A DNA stretch of 64,000 nt, from positions 1-64,000 of the forward strand of contig JAYQIC010000010.1 in the NCBI GenBank assembly GCA_038141425.1, given 5' to 3'. Source of the stretch: UBA7985 sp038141425. Lineage in GTDB: Bacteria; Pseudomonadota; Alphaproteobacteria; UBA7985. The translations under genes and the position numbers were made by a program. Below are positions 31,756 to 41,095 of the stretch, in pieces (within the stretch, counting starts at the first letter, position 1; every line of letters begins with the position of its first letter). Below the pieces are notes generated by a model, which did no database searches, was not told where the DNA came from, and was given only the letters and a program-made list of their open reading frames with translations.

Positions 31756-32805
31756 TTACCAGTGATCAGGAGAAGCGGTCCAGGGTGTCCCGGGCCGCTT
31801 TTCTATGCTCGCAAGACTGAGGTCGCTCAAGGCCAACGGCTCACCCTGATCCCAGCCGTAAGCGGCCGCTGAACCCGCATAGGCCGGGTCGTAGTGCTCG
31901 ACCAGCAAAGCCCGGACGAGGCCCTCCCAGTCGCGCGCGTCGAGCAGGCTCAGCCATCGTCCGATGACCTCGTGGCCGTGGCGGTAGGTCAGGCGCTCCA
32001 GCCGCTCCCGGATTGCGTCGGGCTGGTCGAACCAGTCCTGATAGTCGGCGATGGAGTGCGCCACCCGCGCTTCGATCGGCGCATTGAGGCGGATACTGTC
32101 GGCGCCGCGCAGCGCGTGGTGCAGGTGTTGTGGGACGAACAACTGCCCGATCTTTGGCGACTCAGATTCGACCCAGACAGGCCGCGCCGGGTCAAACCCG
32201 CGCAGGGTCGCAGCGAGGCGGCTGTCAAAGCTGCGCGGCGAGGGCTGGCTGTCGCCGGGTCGCAGGCCGAACATCGAACCCTTGTGGTTGGCCAGCCCTT
32301 CGAGGTCCAGCACCTGTCCACCCGCTGCGGCCAGGCTTCGAGGAACCGGGTTTTGCCGGTGCCGGTCTTCCCGGCGACGATCCGAAACCGGTACCGCGCC
32401 GGATCGGCTTCGAGCTGTGCCATTACGTCCTGCCGGTAGCGCTTGTATCCACCCTCCAGCGTGTGGGGCAGAAAGCCGATTTCGGCCAGCACTAACGCCA
32501 CCGATACTGAGCGTTGGCCTCCGCGCCAGCAATAGATCAGCGGCCGGAACCCGCCGGGCTTGTCCATGAAGTAGGTTTCGATGTGCCGGACCAGATTGCG
32601 CGAGACCAGTGCCGCGCCAATCTTCCGTGCCTCAAAGGCCGAATGCTGTTTGTAGAGGGTACCGACCTCCGCGCGCTCTTCATTGCTCAGGGCGGGCAGG
32701 GATACGGGCACCGGGGATATGATCGTCCTCGAACTCGGCTGGCGAGCGGACATCGATAATGGCATCGAAGGGCCGCCGCCAGTCGCTGATGCGGGTTACG
32801 CCCAT
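31756..32805 (-). CDS. mnmH: tRNA 2-selenouridine synthase MnmH/SelU (frameshifted)
   Basis: It replaces the 2-thio group of wobble U34 in certain tRNAs (Lys, Glu, Gln) with selenium supplied as selenophosphate. The N-terminal rhodanese domain begins with a start at 32805 and FDAIIDVRSPAEFEDDHIPGA; the catalytic Cys is in LIYCWRGGQRSVSVALVL. The second half has a P-loop (AGKTGTGKTRFLE), LDLEGLANHKGSMFG and WVESESPKIG. Frame changes near 32690 and 32320 split it; about 350 residues in total. The start overlaps the end of selD by 10 bases, so selenophosphate synthesis and use are coupled. The last residues, which overlap a terminator on the other strand, are uncertain. Confidence 0.93.
31774..31803 (+). 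terminator. Rho-independent terminator after the OmpA lipoprotein gene
   Basis: AGCGGTCC pairs with GGGCCGCT (one G-T pair) around a 10-base loop, followed by TTTTCT. It lies 50 bases past the lipoprotein stop and inside the final codons of the converging mnmH frame. Confidence 0.7.
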
Positions 32806-34909
32806 GATCCTGTAACCTCCACCTTGAAACCTGCCCCAGTAGAGGGCAGGGCGCGCAGACCCCCAATCTCGGTGGCTTCAGGATAACCCGCTGCCCGGAG
32901 CGCCTTGATGGCGGTAGCCACGTCAGTGGCGGGCAGGGAGAGCAGTAGGCCGCCGCTGGTCTGCGGGTCGTGGAGCAGAGCGCTGAGGCTCTCCGGCAAA
33001 TCCGGGGAGACATGCCCGGCGGTGGCGCGCTGGTTCCGGAAAGAATGCTCGGCCGGACACCGGCATCGAAGGCGTCGCGCGCGCCGGTGAGCAGGGCAGT
33101 GCCCTGGTGTCGATCACGGCCCCAAGGCTTTGCGGCAGGCTCGAAAGCAGGTGTCCCAGCAGCCCGAAGCCCGTAACATCCGTGCGCAGACCGATATCGA
33201 AATCTGCGAGGGCGGCAGCAGGCGGCGGCGTTATCCTGCTCGCAGTGTTCAAAGGCAGCCTGCACGTCCTGCGGTAGAACACGACCGACCATGCGGGCTG
33301 CGAGAATCAGGCCGACCCCCAGCGGCTTGGTCAGGATCAGGCTGTCTCCGGTCTCGGGCGTGCGTGCACCCGCTGTGGCAGCGGTATCCCCGACGACGGT
33401 CACGGCGGCGCTCAGTTCCGAGCCCTCGGCCGTGTGCCCGCCAATCACCGGGACGCCGGCGCTTTCCAGACCGGCCTGCACCTGCTCCAGGTCGCGGGAC
33501 AGGGGGAAAGAGCGGGCATAGGGCAGGGTCAGTGCCGCCAGCAGGCGCGGGTTGGTGGCACCGACGGCGTGCAGATCGGATAGCGCGTGAACGGCGGCGA
33601 CTTTGCCGAACAGAAACGGGTCGTCGAAACCATCGCGGAGTAGGTCAACGCTCGCAACTTCCTGGTCGTTCAGCGGGGCGACGTCGCCAGCCTGGCTTCT
33701 GGCACCCAGCTGGGCCTGCAGCACGTCGGGGCCGACCTTACCGCCGCAGCCTGCGCAGCGCTGGCTCTCTGGTTCAGCCTCCATGCGGGCGACCATGGTT
33801 GCTCCAAAATCGTTGTAGGTTTCCATCCAGCGCCGGTCGATGCGGTCCTTGAGCCCAAACAGCGCACCGCCGCCAAGGCCGAAGCTGATCCCCCCCCAGA
33901 CCGCCAGCGCGGACCCTGCGCCATCGCCAAGCAGCTGCAGGCCACGCTGTTGCATCCGGAGCGGGCGGGTCGGTCGACCTTCTGCCACGCGGCGAAGGTT
34001 GTCGGCCAGGCCGGGACCGGCACGCACAGAGAAGACACCGGCCTTCTCGCGCGGGAAGGCTGCGGTGTCAGCGCAATCGCCAGCGCCAAAGATGCGGGGT
34101 GCGAGACCGAGCGCAGGCTGGCGTCGACCGTGATGAAGCCACCGCTGTCGGTGCGCAGCCCGCTTTGTGCCAGCCAGTCTGGCGCACGGGCCGGTGTCAC
34201 GGCGAGAACCTGATCAGCCTCGATGAACTGCTCAACTGTCCGGACACCGCTGGCTGTGACTTCCTGCGCGGGATGGCCGAGGTGCAGGCGAACGCCGCGC
34301 GCCTTCAGCTGCCGCGCAGCCCAGCGCGATGCCGAAGCCGGGAAACGGGGGCAACAGGCGCGGCCCGGACTGCACGATATCGATGGACAGGCCCTCAAAT
34401 CGCGCAGACAGCGCCAGCGCCAGCTCGACCCCGCCAGCCCCGCCGCCGATGATGCACAGTCTCCCGGCACGTTCCGCCGAGGCGGCAAAGGATCGAACGA
34501 AGCCTTCCAGCGGCTTGACCGGAGTTGCATGTTCCGCTGCGCCAGGGATGGCGCTGAGGTCCGGCGTGACCCCGACGTTGACGGAGGCGGTATCAAAGCG
34601 CACCGGGGGCCGCCCACGCACGTGGAAGGCGCCGGCGATCGGATCCAGCCCCTCGATCTCGGCGACCAGCAGCCTGTGTCCGCCCAGCACACACAGTCGG
34701 TCGAGATTTACGGATATTTCATCGAGGTCATAGCGCCCGGCGATGTGACCCGGCATCATGCCGGAATAGATCGAGGTTCGGGCGCGGGAAATCAGCGTCA
34801 CCCGCAGACCCGGGACCGGGCGCATAGCGAGGCGACGCAGCACCTCGACATGTGCGTGCCCGCCACCAGCGAGGACGAGATCATGAACAATGGGTTGAAG
34901 CGGTTGCAA
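32796..34909 (-). CDS. selD: Fused FAD-dependent oxidoreductase / selenide,water dikinase SelD (frameshifted)
   Basis: This is a two-domain protein of about 700 residues. The N-terminal half is an NDH-2-like flavoprotein: VLAGGGHAHVEVLRRLAM, SIYSGMMPGHIAG, the second nucleotide site LCIIGGGAGGVELALAL, and GAGDCADT further on. The C-terminal half is selenophosphate synthetase: active-site CAGCGGKVGPDVLQ, VASVDLLRDGFDDPFLFGKV, AVHALSDLHAVGATN, VIGGHTAEGSE, DVTGFGLLGHLL and LLHDPQTSGGLLLSLP. The catalytic position is Cys, not a TGA codon. The start codon is probably TTG at 34909. At least five frame changes (about 34290, 34080, 33240, 33130, 33030) interrupt it. The fusion is known in proteobacteria. 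The flavin half may deliver reduced selenium (inference). Confidence 0.92.
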
Positions 34910-34927
34910 AGGCTGGGTTACTTCGGG

Positions 34928-35137
34928 TCAAACTGGCTGCCGGGATCCTTCAGCGCTCCAGCGGAACAGCGGCGGCAGAAAGAAAGCCCACAGAATGCCT
35001 GCGGCGAGGTAGAACGGGGCCTTGGCCAGCACCGGCCAGCCGCCGGGGATCAGAGACAGGGCTGTCAGGGCGGCCCAGATATAAAGGGGCAGACCGATCA
35101 GGATCATCAGGACGAGTATGATGGTTCTCCAGCGCAT
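34928..35137 (-). CDS. DUF2842 small membrane protein
   Basis: This is a 69-residue protein with two membrane helices (TIILVLMILIGLPLYIWAAL and APFYLAAGILWAFFLPPLF) and a short Arg-rich start, the size and layout of DUF2842 proteins found in Alphaproteobacteria. The function is unknown. It lies immediately upstream of selD on the same strand (18-base gap) and may share its transcript. It is divergent from the phosphotransferase gene, 15 bases away. The frame is intact. Confidence 0.82.
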   Translation of the reverse strand: MRWRTIILVLMILIGLPLYIWAALTALSLIPGGWPVLAKAPFYLAAGILWAFFLPPLFRWSAEGSRQPV

Positions 35138-35152
35138 GGGAGTGAATTAGCC

Positions 35153-36076
35153 TTGGACGCCAAGTCTGCCAAGCCGTTTGAGGACGCCAGTGCAATTGAG
35201 GCCTGGTGCGCGCGGCGGGATCTGCCGGTGCGGGTGGTGGGGCCGATGGGCGATGGCGCGCTCAACCTGCACTGGGCGATGGAGCACGGTGAGAGCGGCG
35301 CCAAGCTGGTGTTCCGCTGCCGGGCCGAAGGGCATTGGATCACCGCCGGTTTTGAAGCTGAAGCGCGGGTCGATGACGCTGGCGCGGCAGGCGGCCTGTG
35401 GGCGCCTGAGGTGGTGCTTTCTGGCGTGCAGGCGCTGGTCATGACCCGGCTTGAGGGCAGCGCCGACCGGGCGACGGCCCTGAGTACAGCGGCCGGAAAT
35501 CCTGCTTTTGGGCAGGACGTAACCGACCAGCTGCTGAGACTACGCTCTGCAACGACCGTCGACCCGGCAGACAGACCCGGTGAGCCGTGGCTGGCGCAGG
35601 TCATCGAAGCCTACATCGCGGCACCACAGGGCGGGCTGGACCTGCTCGACCAGCCAGCGCGCGCTCGGGTCATCGCCGCAGCGGCGACGGAGGTGGGCGT
35701 CGGCCGGGTCTGCCTCAACCATGGCGACTTCCGCACCGGCAATTTGCTGGTGCAGGCGGGGCGGCTGTCGGGCGTGCTGGACTGGGAATTCGCGGGCTAT
35801 CGACCCGAGGAAGCCGACGTGGGCTGGATGCTGTCTTCGCCGTGGCGCTATGCTCGCCCGGATCTGGACGCCAGCGGTCTGATGACCCGTCAGGCTCTGC
35901 TCGACGCGCTGGGGCAGGCGGCAACCGCCCGGCTTGCGGTCTGGGAAGCCTTGGCTCTGGTGCGCTGGGCGGTCATCGCCCGGCGGCAGGATCAGCGTCA
36001 GCACGTCCCGGCTGGCACCAACGCTGACGAAGGTGCTTTGCTGGATGAGGCCGAAGCGCTGGTGGCAGCGCTCTAA
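35153..36076 (+). CDS. Aminoglycoside phosphotransferase (APH)-fold kinase
   Basis: This is a 307-residue protein with a choline/aminoglycoside-kinase fold. The Brenner motif VCLNHGDFRTGNLLVQ holds the catalytic Asp and the Mg-binding Asn; SGVLDWEFAGYRPEEADVGW holds the second metal Asp. Upstream is a weak nucleotide-binding lobe (RVVGPMGDGALNLHW). I chose the TTG at 35153 with GGAG 10 bases ahead, because the frame upstream (open to 34223) runs antisense through selD. Proteins like this phosphorylate small hydroxyl compounds; antibiotic resistance should not be assumed. It overlaps the converging yciB stop by four bases. Confidence 0.8.
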   Translation: MDAKSAKPFEDASAIEAWCARRDLPVRVVGPMGDGALNLHWAMEHGESGAKLVFRCRAEGHWITAGFEAEARVDDAGAAGGLWAPEVVLSGVQALVMTRLEGSADRATALSTAAGNPAFGQDVTDQLLRLRSATTVDPADRPGEPWLAQVIEAYIAAPQGGLDLLDQPARARVIAAAATEVGVGRVCLNHGDFRTGNLLVQAGRLSGVLDWEFAGYRPEEADVGWMLSSPWRYARPDLDASGLMTRQALLDALGQAATARLAVWEALALVRWAVIARRQDQRQHVPAGTNADEGALLDEAEALVAAL

Positions 36077-36689
36077 GCTTTGCCCTGCTCGTCCTGACTC
36101 TCCGCCAGATAGCGCCCCAGCGGCAGCGCCGAGATCACCGACAGCACCATCACACCAACGACGATGAACAGCTTGAGCCGTCCGTAAGGGTCGAGCATCT
36201 CGTCGGCCGGGATATCCATGCCGTTGATGTAGAACCGCAGCCCTTCGTTTGCGATGGCGCCGATCACGAATATCCCGACGTAACGCCACGCCATGCCGTT
36301 CCAGGCGGCATCAGGATCTCACCGGGCATACGCTCGGCCAGCAGCAGCTGGAACAGGTTGCGTCCGGCGAACAGGAAGCCACCGAACACGCCAGCCAGCC
36401 CCAGCCACATGATCGTCGGCTTGGCCATGATGAAGTTCGGGTCCCCGATGACGATGGTCAGTATCCCGAAGAACGTAATCAGGATCGCTGAGACCAGCGG
36501 CAACCACGGCGTCTTGCGCTCAGCCAGCCACAGCCAGGCCACGGAGACCACGCTCAGGCCGATGAAAATGATCAGGGCCAGCGTCTGCCCGCTGCCGAGG
36601 TTGGTATCGACGCCCTTGAGCAGCCAGTTGAGTACCACCCAGATCAGGATGGGGCCGAGCTCGAGGGCATTCTTCAGCATGGGGTTCAT
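36073..36689 (-). CDS. yciB: Inner-membrane septation protein YciB/IspA (frameshifted)
   Basis: This is a polytopic protein of about 200 residues in the intracellular septation protein A family, linked to envelope synthesis and cell-length control. Seen are NALELGPILIWVVLNWL, the hydrophilic loop LAERKTPWLPLVSAILITFFG, IGDPNFIMAKPTIMWLGLAGV and AGRNLFQLLL. In the second frame are TAWRYVGIFVIGAIANEGLR and FIVVGVMVLSVISAL. The frame changes near 36290, inside the conserved Trp-containing segment. Six membrane spans are expected. Confidence 0.88.
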
Positions 36690-36773
36690 GAAGACACTGG
36701 CCTTATTTTGGTGAGATTGTTAAGCGAACGACTGGCCCTAAAGTACGAACCCCGTCTGTCAGGATCAAGGCGC

Positions 36774-37761
36774 ATGAACACAACCGAACGCAGGATCACC
36801 GGTGTCGACGGCATATCGCTTTTTCTCCGCGTCTGGTCACCGGACGAGAGCAGCGCCCAGCCCGAGCCCAAAGCCGTAATCCAGTTTCTGCACGGGCAGG
36901 GGGAGTATGGCGGCCGCTATGCGCATCTGGCCGAGTTTCTGACCAATCAGGGCTACATCATCTATGTCAGTGACCACCGCGGCCATGGCCGGACCGTGTT
37001 TGAACAGCCCGAAGATGCCCGTGAGGAGCACCGCATCCCGGGGCACATGGCCGACAAGGACGGCTGGCAAAAGTGCTTGGATGATCAGGAAATCGTCCGC
37101 CAGCTGATCCGTGACGAGCAGCCCGACCTGCCGCTGATCCTCGCCGGGCACTCGCTGGGCTCGCTGATGATCCAGGACATGTTGATTCAGGATAGCCACC
37201 GCTGGGATCTGGCAGTGCTGATGTCCTCGCGCGGTGGGCGGCCAGACCTCAACGAGCGTGCGCTGGAGATCGCCGTTATGTTCCAGTTTCTGATCAAGGG
37301 CGGGCGCAGCCCGGCGACATGGACAGACTATCTGATCATGCAGTCCTTTGCCCGGGAGATCGGGGGAGGGCGAGAACCGCTCAGCCTGGACCAGCCGTGA
37401 CCCGGAAGCGATCGCAGCCTACGATAACGACCCGATGATGAACTTCACGCCATCTTCGCGGCACTGGTTCGACCACGCCAAGTTCATCAAGTCCCGGGCG
37501 CAGGTTTCCAACATCGATAAGGTCCGTCCCGACTTGCCGATCCTGCTGGTTGCCGGTTCGGAAGACGCCATGGGCAAGAACGGCGAGGCTGTACGGGCGC
37601 TGGAGGCGGATTACCGCGCCACAGGCAAGACCGATGTAACCTGCACGATCTACCCGGAGATGCGGCACGAGCTGGTTAACGACATCGGTAAGGAACAGGT
37701 TTTCGCAGATATGCTTGCGTGGCTGGATGATCGCGTGGCGCGGCTCGCGGGCAGAGCCTGA
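36774..37761 (+). CDS. Alpha/beta hydrolase, monoacylglycerol lipase-like (frameshifted)
   Basis: This is a roughly 328-residue serine hydrolase. AVIQFLHGQGEYGGRY contains the oxyanion-hole HG, YVSDHRGHGRT is the next conserved loop, ILAGHSLGSLMIQ holds the nucleophile Ser in GHSLG, and after a frame change near 37375 VAGSEDAMGKNGEAV supplies the acid Asp and YPEMRHELVNDIG the His. The pattern matches Hydrolase_4 lysophospholipases and monoglyceride lipases. It starts at 36774 with AGGATCAAGG upstream. The substrate is unproven. A weak hairpin follows the stop. Confidence 0.85.
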
Positions 37762-37786
37762 GCGCCTCTCGGGCCGGGTCAGCATT

Positions 37787-37811
37787 AAGCCGCTGTCAGA
37801 CCTGCGGCTTT
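37787..37811 (+). terminator. Possible terminator after the hydrolase gene
   Basis: AAGCCGC and GCGGCTT form a 7-bp stem with a 10-base loop, but only a short T run (TTTG) follows. It overlaps no gene and lies just before the candidate rpoZ promoter. Confidence 0.35.
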
Positions 37812-37817
37812 GCGATG

Positions 37818-37846
37818 TTGGCAAGGGCGCGGAATAGACCTATTCT
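37818..37846 (+). promoter_or_regulatory. Candidate sigma-70-type promoter for rpoZ-rsh
   Basis: TTGGCA, a 17-base spacer and TATTCT lie about 40 bases before the rpoZ start codon. The -35 box matches five of six consensus bases and the -10 box four of six. It was found by eye. Confidence 0.5.
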
Positions 37847-37884
37847 TAGTCTATACACGTATTCAGAATGAGTGGTGAATTCCG

Positions 37885-38286
37885 ATGGCTCGCGTCACTG
37901 TTGAAGATTGCATCGAAGAAATCCCAAACCGGTTCGAACTTGTCATGCTCGCCGCCCAGCGCGCGCGCCAGCTCTCTGGCGGCGTAACGCCGGAAGTCAG
38001 CCGCGACAACGACAAGAACTCCGTGATCGCCCTGCGTGAACTGGCCGACCGCCGCGTTGATCAGGACGACGTTCGTGAAGCCTACGTGCGCACGCTGCAG
38101 CGCTACGTCGAAGTCGAGGAGCTGACCGAGCTGCCCGACTTCTCCGCCCAGCGTCGCCAGCACCACCACCAGGCTGCGAACAATCCCATGCTGCAGGACT
38201 TCTCGCCCTTTGGCGCGCGTCCGGCTGCTGCACCGGTTCTCGATGGCGGTATGCGCTTCGAGAACGTTGTCATCGAGGAAGACTAG
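37885..38286 (+). CDS. rpoZ: RNA polymerase omega subunit
   Basis: This is a 133-residue omega subunit, which aids folding of beta-prime and, in many proteobacteria, forms part of a ppGpp site. The conserved core is MARVTVEDCIEEIPNRFELVMLAAQRARQL, then NDKNSVIALRELADRRV. The C-terminal half, with HHHQAANN and a Pro/Ala-rich tail, is longer than in E. coli (91 residues), as is common in Alphaproteobacteria. It is followed 23 bases later by the (p)ppGpp enzyme gene, the classical rpoZ-spoT pairing. The frame is intact. Confidence 0.95.
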   Translation: MARVTVEDCIEEIPNRFELVMLAAQRARQLSGGVTPEVSRDNDKNSVIALRELADRRVDQDDVREAYVRTLQRYVEVEELTELPDFSAQRRQHHHQAANNPMLQDFSPFGARPAAAPVLDGGMRFENVVIEED

Positions 38287-38309
38287 CCGCGGTTCAGACC
38301 CCTTCGCCC

Positions 38310-40268
38310 GTGTCCGCTGCCGAAACCGGCATTCCTGAACAGGGCCTCGGACCGGCGACCAAGGCCCAGCTGATCAGCCGGGTGCAGCACGCGCATCCCG
38401 AATTCGATGCCTCTGTGGTCTCCGCTGCCTACGACTACGCCCAACTCAAGCACGCCACCCAGACCCGCGCGTCGGGCGATCCCTACTTCACCCACCCGGT
38501 GCGCGTGGCAACGTACCTCGCCGAAAAGCGGCTTGATCCGGCCACCGTCGCAACCGCGCTGCTGCACGACGTGGTCGAAGACACCGACGCGACCAACGGC
38601 GATATCTGCAAGCGCTTCGGCTCCACCGTGGGGGAGTTGGTCGAGGGCGTCACCAAGCTCACCAGCCTCGAAGACACCAGCCGCGAGCTCAAGCAGGCGG
38701 AGAACTTCCGCAAGTTACTGCTGGCGCTATCGCGCGACATCCGGGTGCTGCTGGTCAAGCTGTCCGACCGGCTGGACAACATGCGCACTCTGCACTTCAT
38801 CCCTAGCGATGAGCGCCGGTCGCGCATTGCCACTGAGACACTGGAGATTTACGCCCCGCTGGCCGCGCGGATCGGCATGATCGACCTGAAGGAAGAGCTG
38901 GAGGATCTGGCCTTTCTCGAACTCATGCCCGAAGCGCGTGAGTCGATCATGCAGCGCACGGCCTTTCTGCGCGAGGCCGGGGACGCCGTGACCGTCGATA
39001 TCATCCAGCAGCTGCGCCGGGACATGAAAGAGGCGGGCCTGAGCAACGTTGAGATCAACGGCCGGATCAAGACGCCCTATTCGATCTGGAAGAAGATGCA
39101 GACCAAGGACCTCGATCTGGGTCAGCTTTCCGACATCGTTGCCTTCCGGGTGATCGTCGAGGGCATCGGCGATTGCTATGCGGCACTGGGCGCGTTGCAC
39201 GGCAACTACTCGCACCGCATGGGACGTTATAAGGACTACATCTCCACGCCCAAGCCCAACGGCTATCAGTCGATCCACACCGTTGTCATCGGCCCTGAAA
39301 ACCAGTCGATCGAAGTCCAGATCCGCAGCCACGATATGCACCAGAAGGCCGAGCTGGGGCTGGCGGCTCATTGGGCTTACAAAGACGGCACGGTTTCGGC
39401 TGATCAGGCGGCGGGCGACAACTACAACTGGGTCAAGCAGTTGGTGGATATCCTTGAGTACTCCAAGGATCCGCAGGAGTTCCTCGACAACACCAAGCTC
39501 GACCTGTTCCAGAATCAGGTTTTCTGTTTCACGCCACAAGGGCACCTGATCTCACTGTCCAATGACGCGACGGTGGTCGACTTCGCGTACGCCGTGCACT
39601 CGGACGTCGGCAATACCTGCGTCGGCGCGCGCATCAACGGCAAGATCCGACCGCTGCACACGGTGCTGCGCAACGGCGATCAGGTCGAGATCCTGCGCTC
39701 CAAGAACGCCGCGCCCAACCCCGAATGGCTCAACATCGTGGTCTCGGCCAAGGCCCGCGCTTCGATCCGCCGCTACATCCGCAACGCCGAGCGCGACCAG
39801 CACGTTGCGCTGGGGCGTCAGATCCTCGCGCGTGCCTATCGGATGAACGAGGTCGAGGCCAGCAAGGAGAAGGCGCTGGACGACATCGCCTCGAAATGGC
39901 GGCTGGAGGACGGCGAAGACGTGCTGGCGCAGGTCGGGGCCGGGCTGATCCCGGCCGGTGACGTGGTGCGCACCCTGTTCCCCGGGATTGCGCGTGAAAA
40001 CAGCGCCCGGAGCAAAGAGCAACGCGTTCTTGAGCGGCTGAAGGCCGGTGAGACCATTGACCGGGGGCAGGCGGACCTGTCCAAGGTCGAGCTCAAGGGC
40101 CTGATCAAGGGCATGGCCGTGCACTTCGCCCGCTGTTGCCACCCGCTGCCCGGCGAGCGCATCGTGGGCATCGTTGCGACGGGCAAGGGTATCACCATCC
40201 ACACCATTGACTGCGATAATCTGGTCAACTTCTATGATCAGCCCGAGCGCTGGCTCGAAGTCGGGTGA
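38310..40268 (+). CDS. rsh: Bifunctional (p)ppGpp synthetase/hydrolase (RelA/SpoT family), cut off before the ACT domain
   Basis: This is the stringent-response enzyme that makes and degrades (p)ppGpp. The hydrolase domain has DPYFTHPVRVATYLAE and the metal motif LLHDVVEDTDAT. The synthetase domain has GRIKTPYSIWKKMQ, LSDIVAFRVIV and KPNGYQSIHTVVIGP. The TGS domain is at FCFTPQGHLISLSNDATVVDFAYAVH. The later zinc-finger-like region is FARCCHPLPGERIVGI. The frame stops at TGA (40266-40268) after RWLEVG, but the same frame resumes and encodes a perfect ACT domain. Relatives normally have Trp about here, so TGG to TGA is the simplest change. The start is a GTG at 38310. Confidence 0.93.
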   Translation: MSAAETGIPEQGLGPATKAQLISRVQHAHPEFDASVVSAAYDYAQLKHATQTRASGDPYFTHPVRVATYLAEKRLDPATVATALLHDVVEDTDATNGDICKRFGSTVGELVEGVTKLTSLEDTSRELKQAENFRKLLLALSRDIRVLLVKLSDRLDNMRTLHFIPSDERRSRIATETLEIYAPLAARIGMIDLKEELEDLAFLELMPEARESIMQRTAFLREAGDAVTVDIIQQLRRDMKEAGLSNVEINGRIKTPYSIWKKMQTKDLDLGQLSDIVAFRVIVEGIGDCYAALGALHGNYSHRMGRYKDYISTPKPNGYQSIHTVVIGPENQSIEVQIRSHDMHQKAELGLAAHWAYKDGTVSADQAAGDNYNWVKQLVDILEYSKDPQEFLDNTKLDLFQNQVFCFTPQGHLISLSNDATVVDFAYAVHSDVGNTCVGARINGKIRPLHTVLRNGDQVEILRSKNAAPNPEWLNIVVSAKARASIRRYIRNAERDQHVALGRQILARAYRMNEVEASKEKALDDIASKWRLEDGEDVLAQVGAGLIPAGDVVRTLFPGIARENSARSKEQRVLERLKAGETIDRGQADLSKVELKGLIKGMAVHFARCCHPLPGERIVGIVATGKGITIHTIDCDNLVNFYDQPERWLEVG

Positions 40269-40292
40269 GAGAGCAGCAGCGAGACGCCGCAC

Positions 40293-40526
40293 GTGGGTCG
40301 TCTGCGGGTTATTCTCAGCAACGAGCCCGGCGCGCTTGGTACCCTGACGACGCTGATCGGTCGCACCGGCGGGAATATTCTGAACTTCAAGTTCCTCAAC
40401 CGCCAGTCAGATTTTTTCGAGACGCTGGTCGATGTTGAGGTCGGGGACCTGCGACAGCTCAATGTCATCATTGCGACCCTGCGGTCGGCACCGTCGATCG
40501 AGAGTGTCGAGCGGCAGCGGGGCTAA
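40293..40526 (+). CDS. ACT domain of the (p)ppGpp synthetase, separated by an in-frame TGA
   Basis: These are 77 codons in the same reading frame as rsh, beginning 24 bases after its TGA: VGRLRVILSNEPGALGTLTTLIGRTGGNI, NFKFLNRQSDFFETLVDVEVGDL and a helix ending IESVERQRG. This is the regulatory ACT (RRM) domain that closes alphaproteobacterial Rsh proteins and controls the balance of synthesis and hydrolysis. Its intact sequence means the interruption is recent or is a base-call error. Independent translation from the GTG at 40293 has no convincing ribosome site. Confidence 0.8.
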   Translation: MGRLRVILSNEPGALGTLTTLIGRTGGNILNFKFLNRQSDFFETLVDVEVGDLRQLNVIIATLRSAPSIESVERQRG

Positions 40527-40549
40527 GGTCTCACACAGCCAATGAAACG

Positions 40550-40581
40550 AAAAACCCGGCCTGCGCGTGGCGCGGACCGGG
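40550..40581 (-). terminator. Terminator after the 40.6-41.1 kb secreted-protein gene
   Basis: On the reverse strand CCCGG and CCGGG arms, with further GCGC pairing inside, are followed by TTTTT. It sits about 50 bases past the stop of the reverse-strand gene and also ends the intergenic space after rsh. Confidence 0.65.
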
Positions 40582-40627
40582 CGGTTCTGCAGGCCGACGC
40601 GGTCGGCCTGACTGCGCAGCGGGGCAG

Positions 40628-41095
40628 TTAGCTGCCGTAGTCGCAACCGTCTGATGTGTCACCGGAAATCTTGTATTCCAGCTTGGTGTAGTGCTCACAG
40701 AAGACGTATTCGTCCTCGGTATCCAGCCCGCCGCCGGTGGGTGGCGTGAAGGACGCACGGTTGAGATAAGAGGCGAAAATATTCAGATAGTGAGATTGGC
40801 TCCAGCACGCTTGGTTCTCATAGGCATGGGCGGTGAAGCACCAGCCGTGGATCGACCACCACTGGTGAGCGAGCGCGCCGTGGCTGTCGCGGATCTGAAT
40901 AAGCTCCCCGATAAAGAGCCCGCGCTGGTGGGTGTTCGTGACGCTGTAGAGTTCACCGTCTGCCTCGAATTGAGCGACCACTTCCGGCTCCAACTGCTTC
41001 CAGCTCACCGGCGCGTGGTTCGGGTGTGCCTGAGCCGGCGCACCGGTCCAGAGTGCAGCGACAGCGGCTGTGACCAGCAGGGAAAAAGCCTTCAT
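40628..41095 (-). CDS. Secreted protein of unknown function
   Basis: I do not recognise this 155-residue protein. It has a signal peptide (LLVTAAVAALWTGAPAQA) and a mature domain rich in aromatic residues: ALAHQWWSIHGWCFTAHAY, then ACWSQSHYLNIFASYLN. Four Cys (GWCF, ACWS, FCEHY, DGCDYGS) could make two disulfides. The frame is intact with its own terminator, and the start at 41095 is followed directly by the signal peptide. It converges on rsh and diverges from amtB. Confidence 0.65.
   Translation of the reverse strand: MKAFSLLVTAAVAALWTGAPAQAHPNHAPVSWKQLEPEVVAQFEADGELYSVTNTHQRGLFIGELIQIRDSHGALAHQWWSIHGWCFTAHAYENQACWSQSHYLNIFASYLNRASFTPPTGGGLDTEDEYVFCEHYTKLEYKISGDTSDGCDYGS

Noticed and set aside
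34223..35152. Upstream extension of the phosphotransferase frame by 310 codons
   Set aside because: It runs antisense through selD and DUF2842, and the kinase fold starts only after about 35150.
35153..36076. Aminoglycoside resistance gene
   Set aside because: The APH fold is shared by choline, homoserine and other small-molecule kinases; nothing here links it to a mobile or resistance context.
40266..40268. TGA in rsh read as selenocysteine or as Trp by a changed genetic code
   Set aside because: Many genes in the window end normally with TGA (for example pyk, moaE-type neighbours and deoD), there is no selenocysteine in this enzyme family, and no SECIS-like hairpin with selA/selB genes is visible.
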